Assembly (NCBI RefSeq): GCF_042453785.1
Contig: NC_091673.1
Coordinates: 6,276,001 to 6,340,000, forward strand
Direction: 5' to 3'
From: Malus domestica
Lineage: Eukaryota > Streptophyta > Magnoliopsida > Rosales > Rosaceae
Length of the DNA stretch: 64,000 nucleotides
Part shown: one piece after another, positions 62,178 through 64,000 of the stretch
Layout: each line of letters begins with the position of its first letter
Numbering within the stretch: position 1 is the first letter of the stretch
Notes under the pieces: generated by a model
What the model saw: only the letters and a program-made list of their open reading frames with translations
The model's database searches: none
What the model was told of the DNA's origin: nothing
Position numbers and translations under genes: made by a program

Positions 62178-64000
62178 TTAATCATGGTCGAGTTTGTCTG
62201 CTATTACATCGACAGGTAATGATCCCATGGGGATTGAATCACTCTCATAAAATTCATCATCATCACTCTCATTGTCGTAATCATTGTCAATATAGTCGTC
62301 GTATTCGCTATAAGGGTCCCTTTGGTCTTCTTCAAACACTTGAACCGAGCTGCCGGAACCGTCTTCGCTCGACACGATCAGCGCCGGATAGGAGTGCTCT
62401 GTCGCCTGCGAAACACTGTCGAATTCCTCGACCTTCTTCAAGAGAGCGTCAGGATCGAGGCCAAGCTCATCCAGAAGCAGTGCTTTGTTTGAGTCGATAG
62501 AGCGTTTCCAGAGAGACATCATTTTAGGGCTTGTTATCACTGTTTTGGCATCAGGTTTACAAGGTTTATCATCTTCCTTGCCTGAAAAAGCATAATCAGA
62601 ATGTAAACGGAAGTCAGATGGAGCGTTATAAAATGGATCGTTGTAAAATGAATCGCGCATTACAGCCTAGAATCACAGAAGAAAATCACTGCTTCACGAA
62701 TTAAATTGAATTCCTATTGCATTATTACTGAGAGAGAAACAAAACAATGTATACGGAATAATACACAGTAAAGACTTTGTCCGCATCAATGTTCAACAAA
62801 ACTTGGACTTAAGAACGCAATTTCTAGGATATTGCTTCTCTTGTCAGTAACTGGTATGAACTTTCCCAACAAACAGGTTGCAATCATGCATGCCTTCTCC
62901 ACTTTGTAAAGCTAGTCCGATCGACCGATGTCTACTCAACTCTAGTAGCCACCACAAGTCTAATATCAACTAACTTTTAACTAGAATTAGAAAAACAACA
63001 GAAGCTTCCTTGAACTTGGGTACAAATGAAGCTCTAAAATATCCCGACTTGCCTTTTCTAATTATTAGGCCCAGCATTAGGACGCTGATTACAGAAGGCC
63101 CCACATGATGTGCAAGCCTTTCCGAAATCATCTTAAATCGCTTAATTAAATTTTTTTTCTTTGATTTTTTTACGGTTAACAGCCAACATAATCAATGTAG
63201 GAGAATATAAACTGGATAAAGAATTTCAAAGTCATCTTTTAATTTCCTGAAACATGGTTTTGTTATCTTTTAATGGGGGTAAGGCTAGCCGACATTCACC
63301 TCTCCCAGACCCTGCATAAAGCGGGAGCCTTGTGCACTGGGTACGACCTTTTTTTTATGGTTTTGTTATCTTTTAATTCTGCGGTCAGTAATTTCTAAAT
63401 TGGTCTAAAAAATAATCATGTGTATGCAATGTAACTCATACCTCTTCCTGTTGATAATAGAATATCAAAATCATCTGGTTCTGAAGGCGAAGGTGCTGAT
63501 TGATGCATTGATATCCAATTTGAACCCCTCCACATCAATATCTGTTCATCATCAAAAGAAAGTAGCACGCACGGAACCAATTCCTGTAAACAAGTGGAGA
63601 TTAAGAGGGTTAGAAAACTGGGATAATGTTAGACAATAATTAGGTAACTCTTTGCAGTATATAAATACCATCAAGCAATTTTTCAAAATGCTATCTGGCA
63701 CTTATACAAAGCAATTCCCATCCATAGAAATAAGTAACTCCGAAAGGTTTTGAAACCAAGGAACAAAATATAACTACAGAAAAAGGCCAATGCTTATGTA
63801 CAACCTTGAAAAGGTTATCATTTCTTACATGCCTTTATACAGGAACACGCTAAATGACACTGGATGAAAAGGTATAGAAAAAGAAGCAGCGTACAAACCT
63901 TAAGCTTAGCACCTAGCTTTTTGTAGTCACTTGCATGCATCCCTGTACAGTCAATCTTTACTAAAGGACTTCCTTCAAAAGCATGCCTAACATCTCTCAC
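62178..64000 (-). CDS. CRM-domain RNA-binding protein, 3' part (runs off the window)
   Basis: CRM (CRS1/YhbY) proteins bind RNA and aid ribosome assembly or group II intron splicing, usually in chloroplasts. Three exons are visible on the minus strand: 63899 to the window edge, 63583-63442 and 62581-62178; phases close (the last junction is AGAG|GC). The first reads [31 protein letters not shown] and the second [20 protein letters not shown], together the end of a CRM domain. The last exon encodes an acidic C-terminal tail ([51 protein letters not shown], then many Asp/Glu). The frame upstream of 62581 to an ATG at 62660 is intron read-through, not the real start. A single-CRM protein like At4g13070 or At3g25440 is my best guess, from memory. 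Confidence 0.85.
63275..63356 (+). mobile_element. 5'-truncated SINE in a CRM-gene intron, copy 3
   Basis: 82 bp matching only the 3' half of the SINE at 42851-43029 (GGGGGTAAGGCTAGCCGACA onward), ending in T8 after GTACGACC. It is flanked by a perfect 21-bp direct repeat starting ATGGTTTTGTTATC (63254-63274 and 63357-63377). The perfect duplication shows a recent insertion that was already truncated on arrival. Confidence 0.9.

Noticed and set aside
62582-62660. Separate small acidic protein starting at the ATG at 62660
   Set aside because: The exon acceptor TTTTCAG at 62582 joins in phase to the CRM exon at 63442, so this stretch is intron.

Overview
The window is nuclear DNA of a dicot plant. 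It has spliced genes with GT-AG introns, AT-rich intergenic DNA, microsatellites, LTR retrotransposons, MITEs and SINEs. Several repeat families (a short fold-back family beginning GGGAACTTTAACG, a tRNA-derived SINE ending near CACTGGGTACGA, and a 2.1-kb LTR) look like those I associate with Rosaceae, perhaps the apple/pear tribe. That placement is from memory and tentative.

I assembled exon models by hand from translations, splice junctions and reading-phase continuity. Left to right, the genes are: galactinol synthase (minus, 3.2-4.7 kb); an ARF1-type small GTPase (minus, 12.5-14.8 kb); the class III PI3-kinase VPS34 (minus, 17 coding exons, 16.1-21.8 kb); peroxisomal naphthoyl-CoA synthase of the phylloquinone pathway (minus, 23.4-25.5 kb); two different polygalacturonases (minus, 26.5-30.5 and 39.6-42.3 kb); a PPR gene broken into three pieces (minus, 43.3-52.6 kb); pyroglutamyl-peptidase I (minus, 54.0-56.0 kb); the 72-residue complex III subunit QCR8 (plus, 57.4-57.9 kb); a multi-pass membrane protein (minus, 58.9-60.9 kb); and the 3' part of a CRM-domain RNA-binding protein (minus, 62.2 kb to the window edge). 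The genes do not form a pathway cluster; they are ordinary housekeeping and cell-wall genes side by side.

The accessory DNA lies between and inside the genes. At 8.5-11.9 kb a 2139-bp solo LTR with a perfect 5-bp target duplication (GATTG) sits inside an older repeat. At 31-39 kb, between the polygalacturonases, are about 110-bp tandem repeats, fold-back MITEs, a TRIM element and a hAT-type element with an 8-bp duplication. At 43-53 kb, two Ty1/copia elements of different age interrupt one PPR reading frame; both have exact 5-bp duplications, and the frame reads straight across both empty sites. Three copies of a tRNA-derived SINE occur, two with clear target duplications.

I found no CRISPR array, rRNA, intact tRNA or obviously new gene system. 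The most useful anomalies are the galactinol synthase intron 2 donor that reads GA instead of GT, the doubly interrupted PPR gene, and the copia element whose truncated 5' LTR joins straight into reverse transcriptase.
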